Source: Anaerotignum propionicum DSM 1682 (lineage in GTDB: Bacteria > Bacillota > Clostridia > Lachnospirales > Anaerotignaceae). Taken from it: a DNA stretch of 64,000 nt. The stretch covers positions 1,240,001 through 1,304,000 of the forward strand of contig NZ_CP014223.1 in assembly GCF_001561955.1 (NCBI RefSeq), given 5' to 3'. Position 1 is the first letter of the stretch; each line of letters opens with the position of its first letter. Positions 8,020-17,606 of this stretch are shown here, piece by piece. The notes beneath the pieces are model-generated. The model saw nothing but the letters and a program-made list of their open reading frames with translations, was not told where the DNA came from and made no database searches. The position numbers were made by a program, and so were the translations under genes.

Positions 8020-9933
8020 ATGTTATATTCTTCATTTAGAATAAGAGAGATGGAACTAAAAAACCGTTGGATTATGTTGGCGATGCATACAGGCTTTGCA
8101 GAGGGCAATGAGATTAGCGAAAGAGAATTTGCCTTTTATGAAGCAAGAGCCAAAGGTGGGGCTGCGGGGATAACGTTGACTTTGGCTGTAAATGAGGCCG
8201 GAGGTTTAAAGGGAATGCACCAGATTGGTAATTTATCTTTGCAAAGTCTGAAAGAGTTGGCGGAACGCATACATCAATATGATTGTAAGCTGATTGTACA
8301 GTTGTTTCACTGTGGACGGAATGAAAGCTTAGAAAACCATGAGGATAGGCCTTTGGTAGCGCCTTCACCAGTGCCTTCACCAATTTTTAAGGCCGAACCA
8401 AAGGAAATGAGTGAGAAGGCGTTGGCAGAAACAATCGAGGCCTTTGCTTTTGCAGGGGGGTTTTGCAAAAGTGCAGGTGTTGACGCAATAGAGATTAGCG
8501 CTTCAGCAGGCTACTTATTATCCGAATTTTTATCACCAAACACGAATTTACGAACAGACGCCTATGGCTATGGAACAAATCAGGGAATGAATTTTCCTTT
8601 GGAAGTGATTCACGCTGTTCGAGAGAACGTTGGAGGACTGCCTGTTATTCTTAAGGTTTCCGGTGCACAAATGATGGAGGGTGGGTACGAATTAGAGGAT
8701 ACCATTTCTTTCTGTCGCTTGGCTTCAAAATATATTGACTGCGTTACGGTAACAGGCGGATGGCATGAATCTCCTATTGACCAGATTTCTTATCATGTCT
8801 CTAAAGGTGCTTATGCTCCTTTTGCAGGGGCAATCAGGAAATACACAGCCTTGCCTGTAATAGCCTGTAATCGTATTCATGATGGCGAGACGGCAGAGCG
8901 ACTGTTAGAAGAGAGTCTTTGTGACCTTGTTGGAACTGCAAGAGCTTTTTTGGCAGACCCTCAGTTTGCAAATAGAGTGGAACAAAAGGAATTATTTTTA
9001 CCATGCCAAGGGTGTAACCGCTGTATAACCAGTGTGCTAAAGGGTCAGGAAATATGGTGTGGCTTTAATCCGGAAGTAGGGCAGGAATACTTCGAAAATC
9101 AGCGCAGGAAAATTGCAACACGCAAAGAGGTAGTTGTAGTGGGAGGCGGTCCCGCGGGCATGGAGGCCGCAAAGAAATCGGCAGAGCGTGGTTTTATGAC
9201 AACCTTGATTACGGAGGAATCTTCCTTGGGCGGACAATTTATTCTAGCTGCAAAACCTCCGAAAAAAGACGGGATTTCTGAGTATGTGGCTTATATGGAA
9301 GAAACATTAAAGAATTTAGGGGTCCAGATTATTTTTGGTCAGAAATGTGATGCAGATTTTTTACTTTCAAAAAAACCTTATTTTACGGTTATTGCAACGG
9401 GTAGCCAGCCAAGCAGCCCTGCTATCAAGGGAATAGAAAATGGGATTTTTGCTAACGATATTCTCTCAGGTAAGGTTTCACTGCCTCCCCAGTCGGAAGA
9501 AGGGCAGATTGTAATCATCGGTGGCGGTGTTGTGGGACTGGAAACAGCGGCTTTTATCAAGGAAACGGATCAGGAACGTAAAATTAAAATCATTGAAGCT
9601 AAGACCACCTTTGGAAAAGACCTTGGAGCGTTATCCAGACCTTTAATTTCCCAATTACGGGCTAATGGCGTTCAGCTAATGGCGGACACCACAGCGGATG
9701 CCTTAGAGACTGGGAAAGTTTTTATTTCCATCGGGGAGCAGAAGTTTTTTCTCCAAGGGGATGCTATTCTCTTGGCAACAGGAGCAAAAGCAAGTGAATA
9801 TGCCGATCTAACAATGCCGTTGATGGATGAACGGCTATCTTACGCCTTGGTTGGTGATGCTGAAAATCTCGGAGATGGTGGTGATGCAATCAAATCCGCA
9901 TATGAATTGTTCAAAAGACTTTATCTGGCTTAA
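8020..9933 (+). CDS. FMN/FAD iron-sulfur oxidoreductase of the Old Yellow Enzyme/2,4-dienoyl-CoA reductase family
   Basis: 637-residue multi-cofactor flavoenzyme that reduces activated C=C bonds using NAD(P)H. Order of domains: an OYE-type FMN TIM barrel (about 1-325), a four-cysteine [4Fe-4S] site (C329, C332, C335, C347), an FAD-binding Rossmann fold (GGGPAGMEAA near 376) and a nested NAD-binding fold (GGGVVGLETAA near 505). This layout and length match clostridial enoate reductases, dienoyl-CoA reductases and bile-acid enone reductases; the substrate cannot be read from sequence. The start is ATG 8020 behind GGAGGGA. The gene appears monocistronic, between an unannotated leader and the alr promoter. 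Confidence 0.92.
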   Translation: MLYSSFRIREMELKNRWIMLAMHTGFAEGNEISEREFAFYEARAKGGAAGITLTLAVNEAGGLKGMHQIGNLSLQSLKELAERIHQYDCKLIVQLFHCGRNESLENHEDRPLVAPSPVPSPIFKAEPKEMSEKALAETIEAFAFAGGFCKSAGVDAIEISASAGYLLSEFLSPNTNLRTDAYGYGTNQGMNFPLEVIHAVRENVGGLPVILKVSGAQMMEGGYELEDTISFCRLASKYIDCVTVTGGWHESPIDQISYHVSKGAYAPFAGAIRKYTALPVIACNRIHDGETAERLLEESLCDLVGTARAFLADPQFANRVEQKELFLPCQGCNRCITSVLKGQEIWCGFNPEVGQEYFENQRRKIATRKEVVVVGGGPAGMEAAKKSAERGFMTTLITEESSLGGQFILAAKPPKKDGISEYVAYMEETLKNLGVQIIFGQKCDADFLLSKKPYFTVIATGSQPSSPAIKGIENGIFANDILSGKVSLPPQSEEGQIVIIGGGVVGLETAAFIKETDQERKIKIIEAKTTFGKDLGALSRPLISQLRANGVQLMADTTADALETGKVFISIGEQKFFLQGDAILLATGAKASEYADLTMPLMDERLSYALVGDAENLGDGGDAIKSAYELFKRLYLA

Positions 9934-9968
9934 AGTATAGTAAAAGTGAACAGAAATTTAGAAGTTTA

Positions 9969-9997
9969 TTGCTAATTCTCGGTAATTGTACTATAAT
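9969..9997 (+). promoter_or_regulatory. Sigma-A promoter of alr
   Basis: TTGCTA (9969-9974), a 17-base spacer, then a perfect TATAAT (9992-9997), 80 bases before the alr start. Confidence 0.7.
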
Positions 9998-10077
9998 ATA
10001 TGAGGTTTAATGGTAACAAATGTTATTCTAAAGTACTTTGTGGATGATTCAGAAGAGAGAGCAAAGGGGGAAATGAG

Positions 10078-11271
10078 ATGGATTTTATCAAAAGAACTTG
10101 GGCAGAAATTGATATGGATGCATTGGCGCATAATATCAAAAGTATCCAGTCCAAGTTGGCTGCGGGAGAAAAGGTAATGGGTATTGTGAAAGCCGATGCT
10201 TATGGCCATGGTGATGGTTTTGTAGCGCGTGCTTTGCAAGATGCAGGTTTTGATTGGTTTGGCGTTTCTAATATCGAAGAAGGCATGAGTTTGCGTAATG
10301 AAGGGATTGTAAAACCTATTTTAGTTTTAGGCTATACCCCGGTTGAAACTGTAAGTATTATGAACGAAAAAAAGATTACACAGGCTTTGGTTGGCATAGA
10401 TTATGCAAAAGCTTTGCAAAAAGAAGCAGAAAAAGCCGGCGTAGTTATTGACGTTCATGTTAAATTGGATACGGGTATGACCCGCGTAGGTTTCCAAGCA
10501 GATGAAGAACATTTCGATGGTTCTTTACAGGAATTGATTGAAGTGAGTAAAATGCCCAATCTTCATATTACAGGTATTTTTACACACCATGCAGTTGCAG
10601 ATGCTTATCAGGCGGACAACCCTAAATTTACAGAAATGCAGTTTACCCGCTTTAACAAAATGGTAAATGCGTTAAAGGATGCAGGTGTGGATGTTGGCAT
10701 TCCTCATTGTGCAAACAGCGCAACCACCATTGCTTACCCCGAAAAACATTTAGGCATGTGCCGCTCCGGAATTATTACATACGGTATGCTCCCCTCCGGC
10801 GAGTGTGAAGGCATGATTGACATAAAACCATTAATGACATTGAAAACCACAGTAGGCTTAGTGAAGCACGTTAAGGGCGGTTCACAGCTTTCTTACGGAA
10901 GAACTTATACAGCCGAAACAGATAGAGTTATTGCTACAGTTCCCATTGGTTATGCCGACGGATATAATCGCTCTTTATCCAATAAAGCTAGAATGCTTGT
11001 AAACGGACACTTTGCACCTGTTGTGGGACGTGTTTGCATGGATCAGCTAATGCTGGATGTAACAGGAATTCCTGATGTAAAAATGGGTGATGAAGTGGTT
11101 GTTTTCGGCCATCAGGGTGATCAGGTGTTGCCTATCGAAGAATTGGCAGATATGTTAGGAACCATCAACTATGAACTTACTTGTGTTGTTACAAAAAGAG
11201 TACCCCGTGTATTTATACAAGGTGGCAAGGTAATTGGCGTTGTTGATCATGTATTGCATCAATATAAGTAA
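10078..11271 (+). CDS. alr: Alanine racemase
   Basis: PLP enzyme interconverting L- and D-alanine, supplying D-Ala for peptidoglycan. Its 397 residues are of normal length. The PLP-binding lysine K38 lies in VKADAYGHG, the second catalytic base Y273 lies in LSYGRTYT, and the C-terminal beta-domain segment RVCMDQLMLDVT is intact. The start is ATG 10078 behind AAAGGGGG. It is a single-gene unit between its own promoter and a strong terminator. A catabolic rather than biosynthetic role is possible, since alanine and branched-chain transporters are in the same window, but nothing in the sequence decides it. Confidence 0.97.
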   Translation: MDFIKRTWAEIDMDALAHNIKSIQSKLAAGEKVMGIVKADAYGHGDGFVARALQDAGFDWFGVSNIEEGMSLRNEGIVKPILVLGYTPVETVSIMNEKKITQALVGIDYAKALQKEAEKAGVVIDVHVKLDTGMTRVGFQADEEHFDGSLQELIEVSKMPNLHITGIFTHHAVADAYQADNPKFTEMQFTRFNKMVNALKDAGVDVGIPHCANSATTIAYPEKHLGMCRSGIITYGMLPSGECEGMIDIKPLMTLKTTVGLVKHVKGGSQLSYGRTYTAETDRVIATVPIGYADGYNRSLSNKARMLVNGHFAPVVGRVCMDQLMLDVTGIPDVKMGDEVVVFGHQGDQVLPIEELADMLGTINYELTCVVTKRVPRVFIQGGKVIGVVDHVLHQYK

Positions 11272-11298
11272 TTTTAAGAAAATTTTTTAAGACTATAT

Positions 11299-11338
11299 GC
11301 CTCTAGGCTGATATAAATTTCAGCGTAGAGGCTTTTTT
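11299..11338 (+). terminator. Intrinsic terminator of alr
   Basis: GCCTCTA and GCTGA arms pair with TCAGC and TAGAGGC (12 of 13 pairs) around a short AT loop, ending in six T. Confidence 0.9.
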
Positions 11339-11706
11339 CGTTAAAAGAACAATATAAAGAATTTCATTCTGTATGTAAGTTTTTACAAGAATAGGCTTTA
11401 TGCCACTCAATTGTACAGCATACAAAGAATCAATTTTGTAAGGAATAAAAGAGTGAAATTAAGAAAAACTGGTATAGACTTGTTTAAATAATACAGAATT
11501 TGATTATATGCTTTTTTCGGAAAAAGTTTTCATTAAATCTACCGACTTTTTCATGATTTTCAAAAAAGAAGTAGTTTGGAAGTACTTCGTGTTGAATTTG
11601 TAGAAAAAAGATATATAATGATAATTATTAATGGTTGAATGGAAACAAAAGGAAATAAGAAAAGTTTATAGTGAAAAAGAAAAATACAACAGTGGAGGGT
11701 GAATAT
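11339..11706. other. Intergenic region before the CoA-binding gene
   Basis: AT-rich, no gene. A likely -10 region lies at about 11612-11620 (ATATATAATG). No structured leader was recognised. Confidence 0.4.
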
Positions 11707-12069
11707 ATGGATTTAAAGGATATTATGCAGGAAAAAGTATTTGCAGTCGTGGGTGATACTTTAAATGAGGAGAAGTACGCTTATAAAATAAAAAATGAAT
11801 TAACAGAGCATGGATACAAGGTTTACAGCGTAGGAAAAGAACTGCCTTCAATCAATGATGTCCCTGATGCAATTGATGTCATTGATTTGTGCATTCATCC
11901 TTCTAAGGGTCTGAAGCTGTTGAAGGAATGCAATAAAGATTATAAATATATCCTGATTCAACCCGGCGCTGAAAGTCAAGAAATACTGGAATACTTGGAT
12001 AAAACACATACGCCATATTTGGAGGGCTGTGCCTTGGTTGGCGTGAGATTGTATTGCAAAGAGAAATAG
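11707..12069 (+). CDS. CoA-binding domain protein (YccU-like)
   Basis: A 120-residue protein consisting of one small Rossmann fold of the CoA_binding type, seen as FAVVGDTLNEEKYAYKI (glycine loop), GYKVYSV, DVIDLCI and the C-terminal EGCALVGVRLY. Family members bind coenzyme A; their cellular role is mostly undefined. I chose ATG 11707 because GGAGGGTG lies 7 bases upstream. A longer in-frame start at 11671 would add only a basic, poorly conserved tail. It is the gene before the CoA-disulfide reductase fusion, so the two could share a role in CoA redox or CoA-thiol sensing, although a 333-bp gap separates them. Confidence 0.85.
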   Translation: MDLKDIMQEKVFAVVGDTLNEEKYAYKIKNELTEHGYKVYSVGKELPSINDVPDAIDVIDLCIHPSKGLKLLKECNKDYKYILIQPGAESQEILEYLDKTHTPYLEGCALVGVRLYCKEK

Positions 12070-12402
12070 GGACATGCTCTTGGACATTAAGGCATTTGAT
12101 TTAGTAAATTGTTGCGATTAAATGTAAAGTCTGAATGTTTAAATAAACCTGCGTTTTTGTAAAGCACTGGAGAATTATTTAAAAAAATATATATGATTAT
12201 CAAACAAACTTTAGCAAAACCCCAAAAATCGTGAAAACTCAATTTTCTTTAAAAAAGTATTTTGCAATTTTATAAAAGTGGATTATGTTATTTGTACAGG
12301 ATACATCTTTGTGACAAGGTTACAGAAAAATCTTTCGATAAAGATTATAATGAGTTCAAAGATTAGTTAGAAAATAACAACGTTATTAAGGGGGATATAG
12401 AT
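12070..12402. other. Intergenic region before the CoA-disulfide reductase
   Basis: No gene. A TATAAT box is present at about 12345-12350. A small dyad AATAAC-AAC-GTTATT (12373-12387) sits just before the ribosome binding site AAGGGGG and could be an operator. There is no terminator after the preceding gene that I can identify. Confidence 0.45.
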
Positions 12403-14877
12403 ATGGCTAAAAAAACTCTTATCGTAGGCGGCGTGGCCGGAGGTGCTACCACAGCAACAAGACTTCGCAGAAGAGATGATTCCATGGAGATTGTTATCTT
12501 CGAGCGTGGCGATTATATTTCCTATGCAAACTGCGGATTGCCTTATTATATTGGTGGTGTAATCGAGTCTAGGGATGCTTTGCTGGTAACAAAGCCCGAG
12601 GTAATGCGAGATAGATTTCATATTGATGTACGGGTATCCAGTGAGGTAACAAAAATCATTCCTGAAGAGAAAAAGATTGAAGTAACCAATAAAAAAACCG
12701 GAGAGGTGTATGAAGAAACCTATGACAATTTGGTTTTGGCAACAGGGTCTTCGCCAATTAAACCTCCGATTCCCGGAATCAATGCAGATAATATTTTTAC
12801 TTTATGGACAGTGCCGGATACTGACCGAATTAAAGCATACCTTACAGAGAAAAAACCTAGAAGTGCAGCAGTCATCGGTGGTGGGTTTATCGGCTTAGAG
12901 ATGGCGGAAAACCTTCATGCAGAAGGCTTAGAGGTTTCTGTGATTGAAATGCAAAGTCAAGTTATGGCTCCTGTTGACCCTGAGATGGCAAACCTGGTTC
13001 ATGAAAATATGATAATGAATGGCTTGAACTTGATCTTGGGAGATGGGGTAAAGGAATTCCATCATAAGGGAAATACAATTCAAATTGAGCTAACCAGTGG
13101 AAACATGGTAGAGACTGATATGGTTATTTTATCTATCGGCGTTCGTCCTAATAATGAGCTGGCAAAACAGGCTGGTCTTGCTTTGAATCAAAAAGGCGGA
13201 GTTCTGGTGGACGATTACTTGCAGACCTCTATTCCTGACATTTATGCCGTGGGCGACGTGATTGAGGTTACCCACTATGTAACAAAAGATAAAACCATGA
13301 TTCCTTTGGCAGGTCCTGCGAACAAACAGGCGAGAATTTTGGCGGACAACATCGTAGGAGATAAGAAAAAATATAACGGAACACTGGGAACTGCTGTGGC
13401 TAAGGTATTTGATTTGGATGTTGCTAGCGTAGGTCTCAATGAAAAGCAATTAAAGGCTATGGGCAAGGTGAAAAATCAGGATTATTTCGTGGCTTTGATT
13501 AATCAGAAATCCCATGCAGGGTATTATCCCGGGGCAACACCCTTAACCCTAAAAATGCTTTTTGATGGAGAAGGAAAAATCCTTGGCGGCCAGATTGTAG
13601 GGCAAGATGGTGTAGATAAACGTATCGATACCCTTGCCACAACTATGCGGCTGGATGGAACCATATATCAATTGGAGGAATTGGAACTTGCATATGCACC
13701 GCCCTTCTCCTCTGCAAAGGATCCTGTGAATATGCTGGGGTATGTAGCAGAAAATATTTTGCGGGGACAGGTGAAATTCATTGACTGGAGTGAATTAGAT
13801 ACTCTTTTGGCGGACGAAAGCAAAAAGAACTCTTATACTGTATTAGATGTTACAGAAGAAATGGAGCGAATGGTATTTGCAGTTCCTAATTCTATTCACA
13901 TCCCTTCAGGACAGATTCATGACAGATGGAATGAATTGGACAAAAATAAAATGATAATTTTATACTGTACCATTGGTGTTCGTTCCTATAATGCGGCTAG
14001 GGTCTTAATTCAAAAAGGCTTTAAAGATGTTTCGGTTTTATCATGTGGAACCAGCTTCTATAAATCAATGCACTATGAAAAAAGCAAAGTTCAGTTAAAG
14101 GCGGCGGAAAAAAAAACAGTAGAACCAATGCCGACTTCTGATAAAGAGATGAAGGTGCTCAATTGCTGTGGTTTACAGTGCCCCGGACCTATTATGAAGG
14201 TGCATGAAACAATCTCCGGCATGAATGAGAATGAAATGCTAAAGGTTTCCGCTACAGATATGGGCTTCGCCGCAGATATTGATTCTTGGTGTCGTAGAAC
14301 AGGAAATACACTGGTAAAAACAGAAAGACAAAACAAAGAGAATATTGTTTATATCAAAAAGGGAACGGAAAATATGTCCCAAAAGGAAAATCAGATTATT
14401 GAAACCCCTCAGGGAAAAACTATTATCGTTTTCAGTGGTGATTTAGATAAGGTGCTTGCTTCCTTTATTATTGCCAATGGCGCAGCTTCTATGGGTAGAC
14501 CTGTAACCATGTTCTTTACCTTCTGGGGATTGAATGCCCTGAGAAAGTCTAATGGGCCTTCTGTAAAGAAGCCTTTCATGGATAGAATGTTTGGGGCTAT
14601 GATGCCCAAGGGAAGTAAGAAACTGAAGCTTTCTAAGATGAATATGGCAGGCATGGGAACAGCTATGATGAAAAAGGTTATGAACGATAAAAATGTGGAT
14701 TCACTTGAAACCTTGATGCAGCATGGGCTGAAAAATGGAATTCGTTTGGTTGCCTGCACCATGTCTATGGATATTATGGGAATCACAAAAGATGAGCTCA
14801 TTGATGGAGTGGAATTTGCAGGGGTAGCATCCTATCTTGGAGATGCGGAAGAGTCAAATGTAAATTTGTTCATCTAA
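12403..14877 (+). CDS. CoA-disulfide reductase fused to rhodanese, TusA and DsrE-like domains
   Basis: An 824-residue four-module thiol/persulfide enzyme. Residues 1-450 are a FAD/NAD(P)H disulfide reductase of the CoA-disulfide reductase class, with GGVAGGATTATRLRR at the N-terminus and the single catalytic cysteine C44 in YANCGLPYYIGG. A rhodanese domain (about 455-560) carries active-site C522 in YCTIGVRS. A TusA/SirA domain (about 583-655) carries C593 in the CPGP motif. A DsrE/F-like domain (about 665-824) ends the protein. Family knowledge links such fusions to CoA-persulfide, polysulfide or sulfane-sulfur reduction and to disulfide stress. The sulfur is presumably handed from rhodanese to TusA to the reductase within one chain. 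The start is ATG 12403 behind AAGGGGG. It is monocistronic with a clear terminator. Confidence 0.94.
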   Translation: MAKKTLIVGGVAGGATTATRLRRRDDSMEIVIFERGDYISYANCGLPYYIGGVIESRDALLVTKPEVMRDRFHIDVRVSSEVTKIIPEEKKIEVTNKKTGEVYEETYDNLVLATGSSPIKPPIPGINADNIFTLWTVPDTDRIKAYLTEKKPRSAAVIGGGFIGLEMAENLHAEGLEVSVIEMQSQVMAPVDPEMANLVHENMIMNGLNLILGDGVKEFHHKGNTIQIELTSGNMVETDMVILSIGVRPNNELAKQAGLALNQKGGVLVDDYLQTSIPDIYAVGDVIEVTHYVTKDKTMIPLAGPANKQARILADNIVGDKKKYNGTLGTAVAKVFDLDVASVGLNEKQLKAMGKVKNQDYFVALINQKSHAGYYPGATPLTLKMLFDGEGKILGGQIVGQDGVDKRIDTLATTMRLDGTIYQLEELELAYAPPFSSAKDPVNMLGYVAENILRGQVKFIDWSELDTLLADESKKNSYTVLDVTEEMERMVFAVPNSIHIPSGQIHDRWNELDKNKMIILYCTIGVRSYNAARVLIQKGFKDVSVLSCGTSFYKSMHYEKSKVQLKAAEKKTVEPMPTSDKEMKVLNCCGLQCPGPIMKVHETISGMNENEMLKVSATDMGFAADIDSWCRRTGNTLVKTERQNKENIVYIKKGTENMSQKENQIIETPQGKTIIVFSGDLDKVLASFIIANGAASMGRPVTMFFTFWGLNALRKSNGPSVKKPFMDRMFGAMMPKGSKKLKLSKMNMAGMGTAMMKKVMNDKNVDSLETLMQHGLKNGIRLVACTMSMDIMGITKDELIDGVEFAGVASYLGDAEESNVNLFI

Positions 14878-14904
14878 AACGAGATGTGAAAATAAAGCGA
14901 GACG

Positions 14905-14942
14905 ACGACTATCTGTTTGATGAGAAGCAGATAGTCGTTTTT
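14905..14942 (+). terminator. Intrinsic terminator after the CoA-disulfide reductase
   Basis: Perfect 11-bp stem ACGACTATCTG/CAGATAGTCGT, 12-base loop, then TTTT. Confidence 0.85.
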
Positions 14943-15358
14943 ACATTGTATAAAATTTAATAAGAAGCGTGTAAATATGGTACAGTGCGTACATTTCGCA
15001 TTTATTTTAAGAGCAAAGAGAAAATGAATACGATTACCTTGAAAAATCAGAATGAAAACTATTTTATTCCCGACTTTATTTCATTGAAATTTTAGAATAC
15101 AGAAAAAACAAGAAAAAATACTTAAGACGACTATTCCCTTGGATAACCGTGTGCTATAATTGATTCAATCTAAAGAAAATATCAAGGGATTCGTTGCATG
15201 TTTTTTTGCACTGTATTATTGGAGAAGTAGTGGCTTCTGAAGCGACATGAAAGAAGAGTCTTGTGTTTAAAGGGTAAATATGTAGCATAACACAGATGGA
15301 AACCTGCATAGATAATAATTTAAGCTTTGCGGGATTTATTAAAGGAGAATAAAAAGAT
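14943..15358. other. Intergenic region before the radical SAM gene
   Basis: No gene. A TATAAT box lies near 15154-15159. The following 190-base leader has several short GC-containing segments but no fold I can assign to a known riboswitch. Confidence 0.4.
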
Positions 15359-16483
15359 ATGAAAATTTCCAAAAAAGATGCTTTATTGTGGTTTGAATTT
15401 TTCTCTGCTTTGCCAGAAGAGGAGGAGTATTTAACAAAACAGCAAGAAATTATTTATGCTGTTTTTGCACAAATTGAAGCAGCAGTTGATGATAGAAATG
15501 AAAAGCTTATGGAAGAAATAAAAAATTTGAAAACATTAAATCATCGAACTTTGTATGTAGGAAATGACAGCAAATTTCCCAAGGGATGCTGTTCTTGCTT
15601 GCTTGGTACTGGGCTGAGTGCCATCAGAAAAACCAACAAATGTAATGTGGAATGCAAGTTCTGCTACAACTATGGAGAGCTTGACGACATAGCGCCCATT
15701 GGAGAAGGTCTTTGGGATATTGGCGGCACAAAATATTATGAAAAGGATATTGATTTACTGCTGTCTATTCAAGAAAAGCCAACAGGTATTTCCTACGTTT
15801 ATTTAGAACCATTTATGGAAATCGAAAAATATTATTCTATTGTTAAAAAATTCCGAAATGCCGGAATTCATCAGCATTTGTATACAAATGGTATTTTGGC
15901 AACAGAAGAAACCTTGAAGGCATTGGGAGAAGCAGGCCTTGATGAAATACGCTTTAATTTAGGCGCATCCAACTGTTCCGATAAAGTAATTGAAAATATT
16001 GGAATTGCAAAGAAATATATCAAGCGTGTTGGCATAGAAACACCTATGACACCTGAGCTTTTTGACGCTTTTTTCAAGAAAAAACAAGCAATCTTGGATA
16101 CAAAATTAGATTTTATCAATTGTGCCGAATTGCATTTAAACGGAAACAACATAGATAATTATGCTGGTGAAAATATGTATATATCCCGTCATGGTTATAT
16201 TTCTCCCATCTGGAGCAGGGAGTTGACCCTAAAATTCATGAAGATTGCTGATGATGAAAATTGGGATTTGGCCGTACATGATTGCTCTAATCACACGAAG
16301 TTTATTCGAGGAATGAATCTACGGGGCAAAGAAGGCGGTTGGTTCGGCTCTAATAACTATGCTTGTGAATTCACAAGAATACCTTGTGAAGTGTTTCTAC
16401 CTATTTTACGGGATGATCAGTTTCAATTTTTAATAGAAGAAGAGCTGCCCAAGGGATATAAGCCGGGAGAAATGATGTTTTAA
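15359..16483 (+). CDS. Radical SAM protein of unknown function
   Basis: A 374-residue radical S-adenosylmethionine enzyme. The cluster-binding CxxxCxxC is C95, C99, C102 (KCNVECKFCYNYGE), preceded by a CCSC segment near residues 77-80 that could bind a second metal site. After the motif the usual half-barrel elements follow (LYTNG, then EIRFNLGASN). The C-terminal part has further cysteines (HDCSNHTK, ACEFTRIPCEV). The partner or substrate is not evident: neighbours are the CoA-disulfide reductase upstream and chemotaxis-type genes downstream, all separately spaced. The start is ATG 15359 with AAAGGAG 11 bases upstream. Confidence 0.88.
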   Translation: MKISKKDALLWFEFFSALPEEEEYLTKQQEIIYAVFAQIEAAVDDRNEKLMEEIKNLKTLNHRTLYVGNDSKFPKGCCSCLLGTGLSAIRKTNKCNVECKFCYNYGELDDIAPIGEGLWDIGGTKYYEKDIDLLLSIQEKPTGISYVYLEPFMEIEKYYSIVKKFRNAGIHQHLYTNGILATEETLKALGEAGLDEIRFNLGASNCSDKVIENIGIAKKYIKRVGIETPMTPELFDAFFKKKQAILDTKLDFINCAELHLNGNNIDNYAGENMYISRHGYISPIWSRELTLKFMKIADDENWDLAVHDCSNHTKFIRGMNLRGKEGGWFGSNNYACEFTRIPCEVFLPILRDDQFQFLIEEELPKGYKPGEMMF

Positions 16484-16742
16484 TTAGAATAATTGGAATT
16501 GTTTGGGGAAAGCTTCTGTCTTTCAGATGATTTATAAATTTCTGATGGTTTACAATAAATTTCTATAAATTACTATTAAGCACTATGCGCACGAAAAAGA
16601 ATAGGCTATAATAGAAATAATACAAAAAAAGGTAAACTTGTAAAAAAGAAAGGAGAGAGGGTTTAAAAACTAGAGAACAATCAGTTTTGTGGGTTGAGGA
16701 AAACGTTTACTGATTTTTAAGTGGGATAAGGGTAGGTGCATA

Positions 16743-17606
16743 ATGAAAGATATAAAAATAGTTATAGTTGACGATTCTCTTTTTTCGGTGGCAATGATAA
16801 GCAATATCCTTCAGGAGAAAGGTTTTGAGGTCATCGGAAGTGCAAATTCTATGAAAGAGGCAGTTGAAGTAGTTTCTGCTTTAAAGCCTGATCTTGTAAC
16901 AATGGATATGACAATGCCCGATGCAGACGGCCTTGAGTGCACAAAAGCCCTTCGAAAAATTGATCCGGATTTAAAGGTAGTGGTAATCAGCTCCATGATG
17001 GACGAAGAAATTCTGCGAAAAGCAAAGAAAGAAAAGGTATCCGGTTACGTTCAAAAACCTGTTGATGGGGACGAGCTTTCTTTATTGATTCGCCGTATTA
17101 TGGCTGATGAGGAATTGTTTGCAGAACTGGAACAGTTATATTTTACTGCATTTAAAGAAGCCTTGACAGATACCTTTAATAAATTTTTCAAGGCTGTTCC
17201 AACTTATAATGAGGCAAGAACCTGTAATGATGAATACACATCGAGAGGGGTTTCAGTGGTTATGGGGGTAATCGGCAAGTACTCCGGCAGAATGATTTTG
17301 GATATGTCTTTTGATTCTGCAAGAAAGGCTGCCTCCAGTGTGCTTAAAAAAGAAGAGTTATCAGAAGAGTATGTAATTAATGTGTTGGGAGAAATGGCCA
17401 ACATTATAGCAGGAAATGCATGCTCTATGTTAAATAAAAACAATGAAATTTTTGGATTGCGCGTTGCTCCGCCTACCGTAGTACATGGTGAATCCATTAC
17501 CATTTCTAAATTAAAATTAGATACTGTCACTTCAGTAGAAGCAGATTCCCTTTTTGGCGAAATTTATATGAGTGTAGGTTTTAATAGGAGCGAATGTAAT
17601 GAATGA
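16743..17606 (+). CDS. Response regulator with C-terminal CheX phosphatase-like domain
   Basis: A 287-residue fusion. Residues 1-120 are a CheY-type receiver (DD pair near 10-11, phosphoacceptor D55 in MDMTMPDADG, conserved lysine in VQKPVDG). Residues about 150-285 are a CheX/CheC-like domain with the signature E217-x2-N220 in GEMANIIAGN. CheX proteins dephosphorylate CheY-P, so the protein may control its own receiver or that of a partner. The stop overlaps the next gene, a separate CheX-like protein, by 8 bases, so they are co-translated. No CheA or CheW is nearby. The start is ATG 16743. A terminator ends the pair. Confidence 0.9.
   Translation: MKDIKIVIVDDSLFSVAMISNILQEKGFEVIGSANSMKEAVEVVSALKPDLVTMDMTMPDADGLECTKALRKIDPDLKVVVISSMMDEEILRKAKKEKVSGYVQKPVDGDELSLLIRRIMADEELFAELEQLYFTAFKEALTDTFNKFFKAVPTYNEARTCNDEYTSRGVSVVMGVIGKYSGRMILDMSFDSARKAASSVLKKEELSEEYVINVLGEMANIIAGNACSMLNKNNEIFGLRVAPPTVVHGESITISKLKLDTVTSVEADSLFGEIYMSVGFNRSECNE

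Noticed and set aside
12373-12387. Second operator for the Crp/Fnr regulator at the CoA-disulfide reductase
   Set aside because: The AATAAC/GTTATT arms and 3-base spacing do not match the GTTGTT/AACAAC units at 18330-18355.
14409-14801. Minus-strand ORF of 130 codons inside the CoA-disulfide reductase
   Set aside because: Antisense shadow of the DsrE-like domain; no start site and a hydrophobic low-complexity product.
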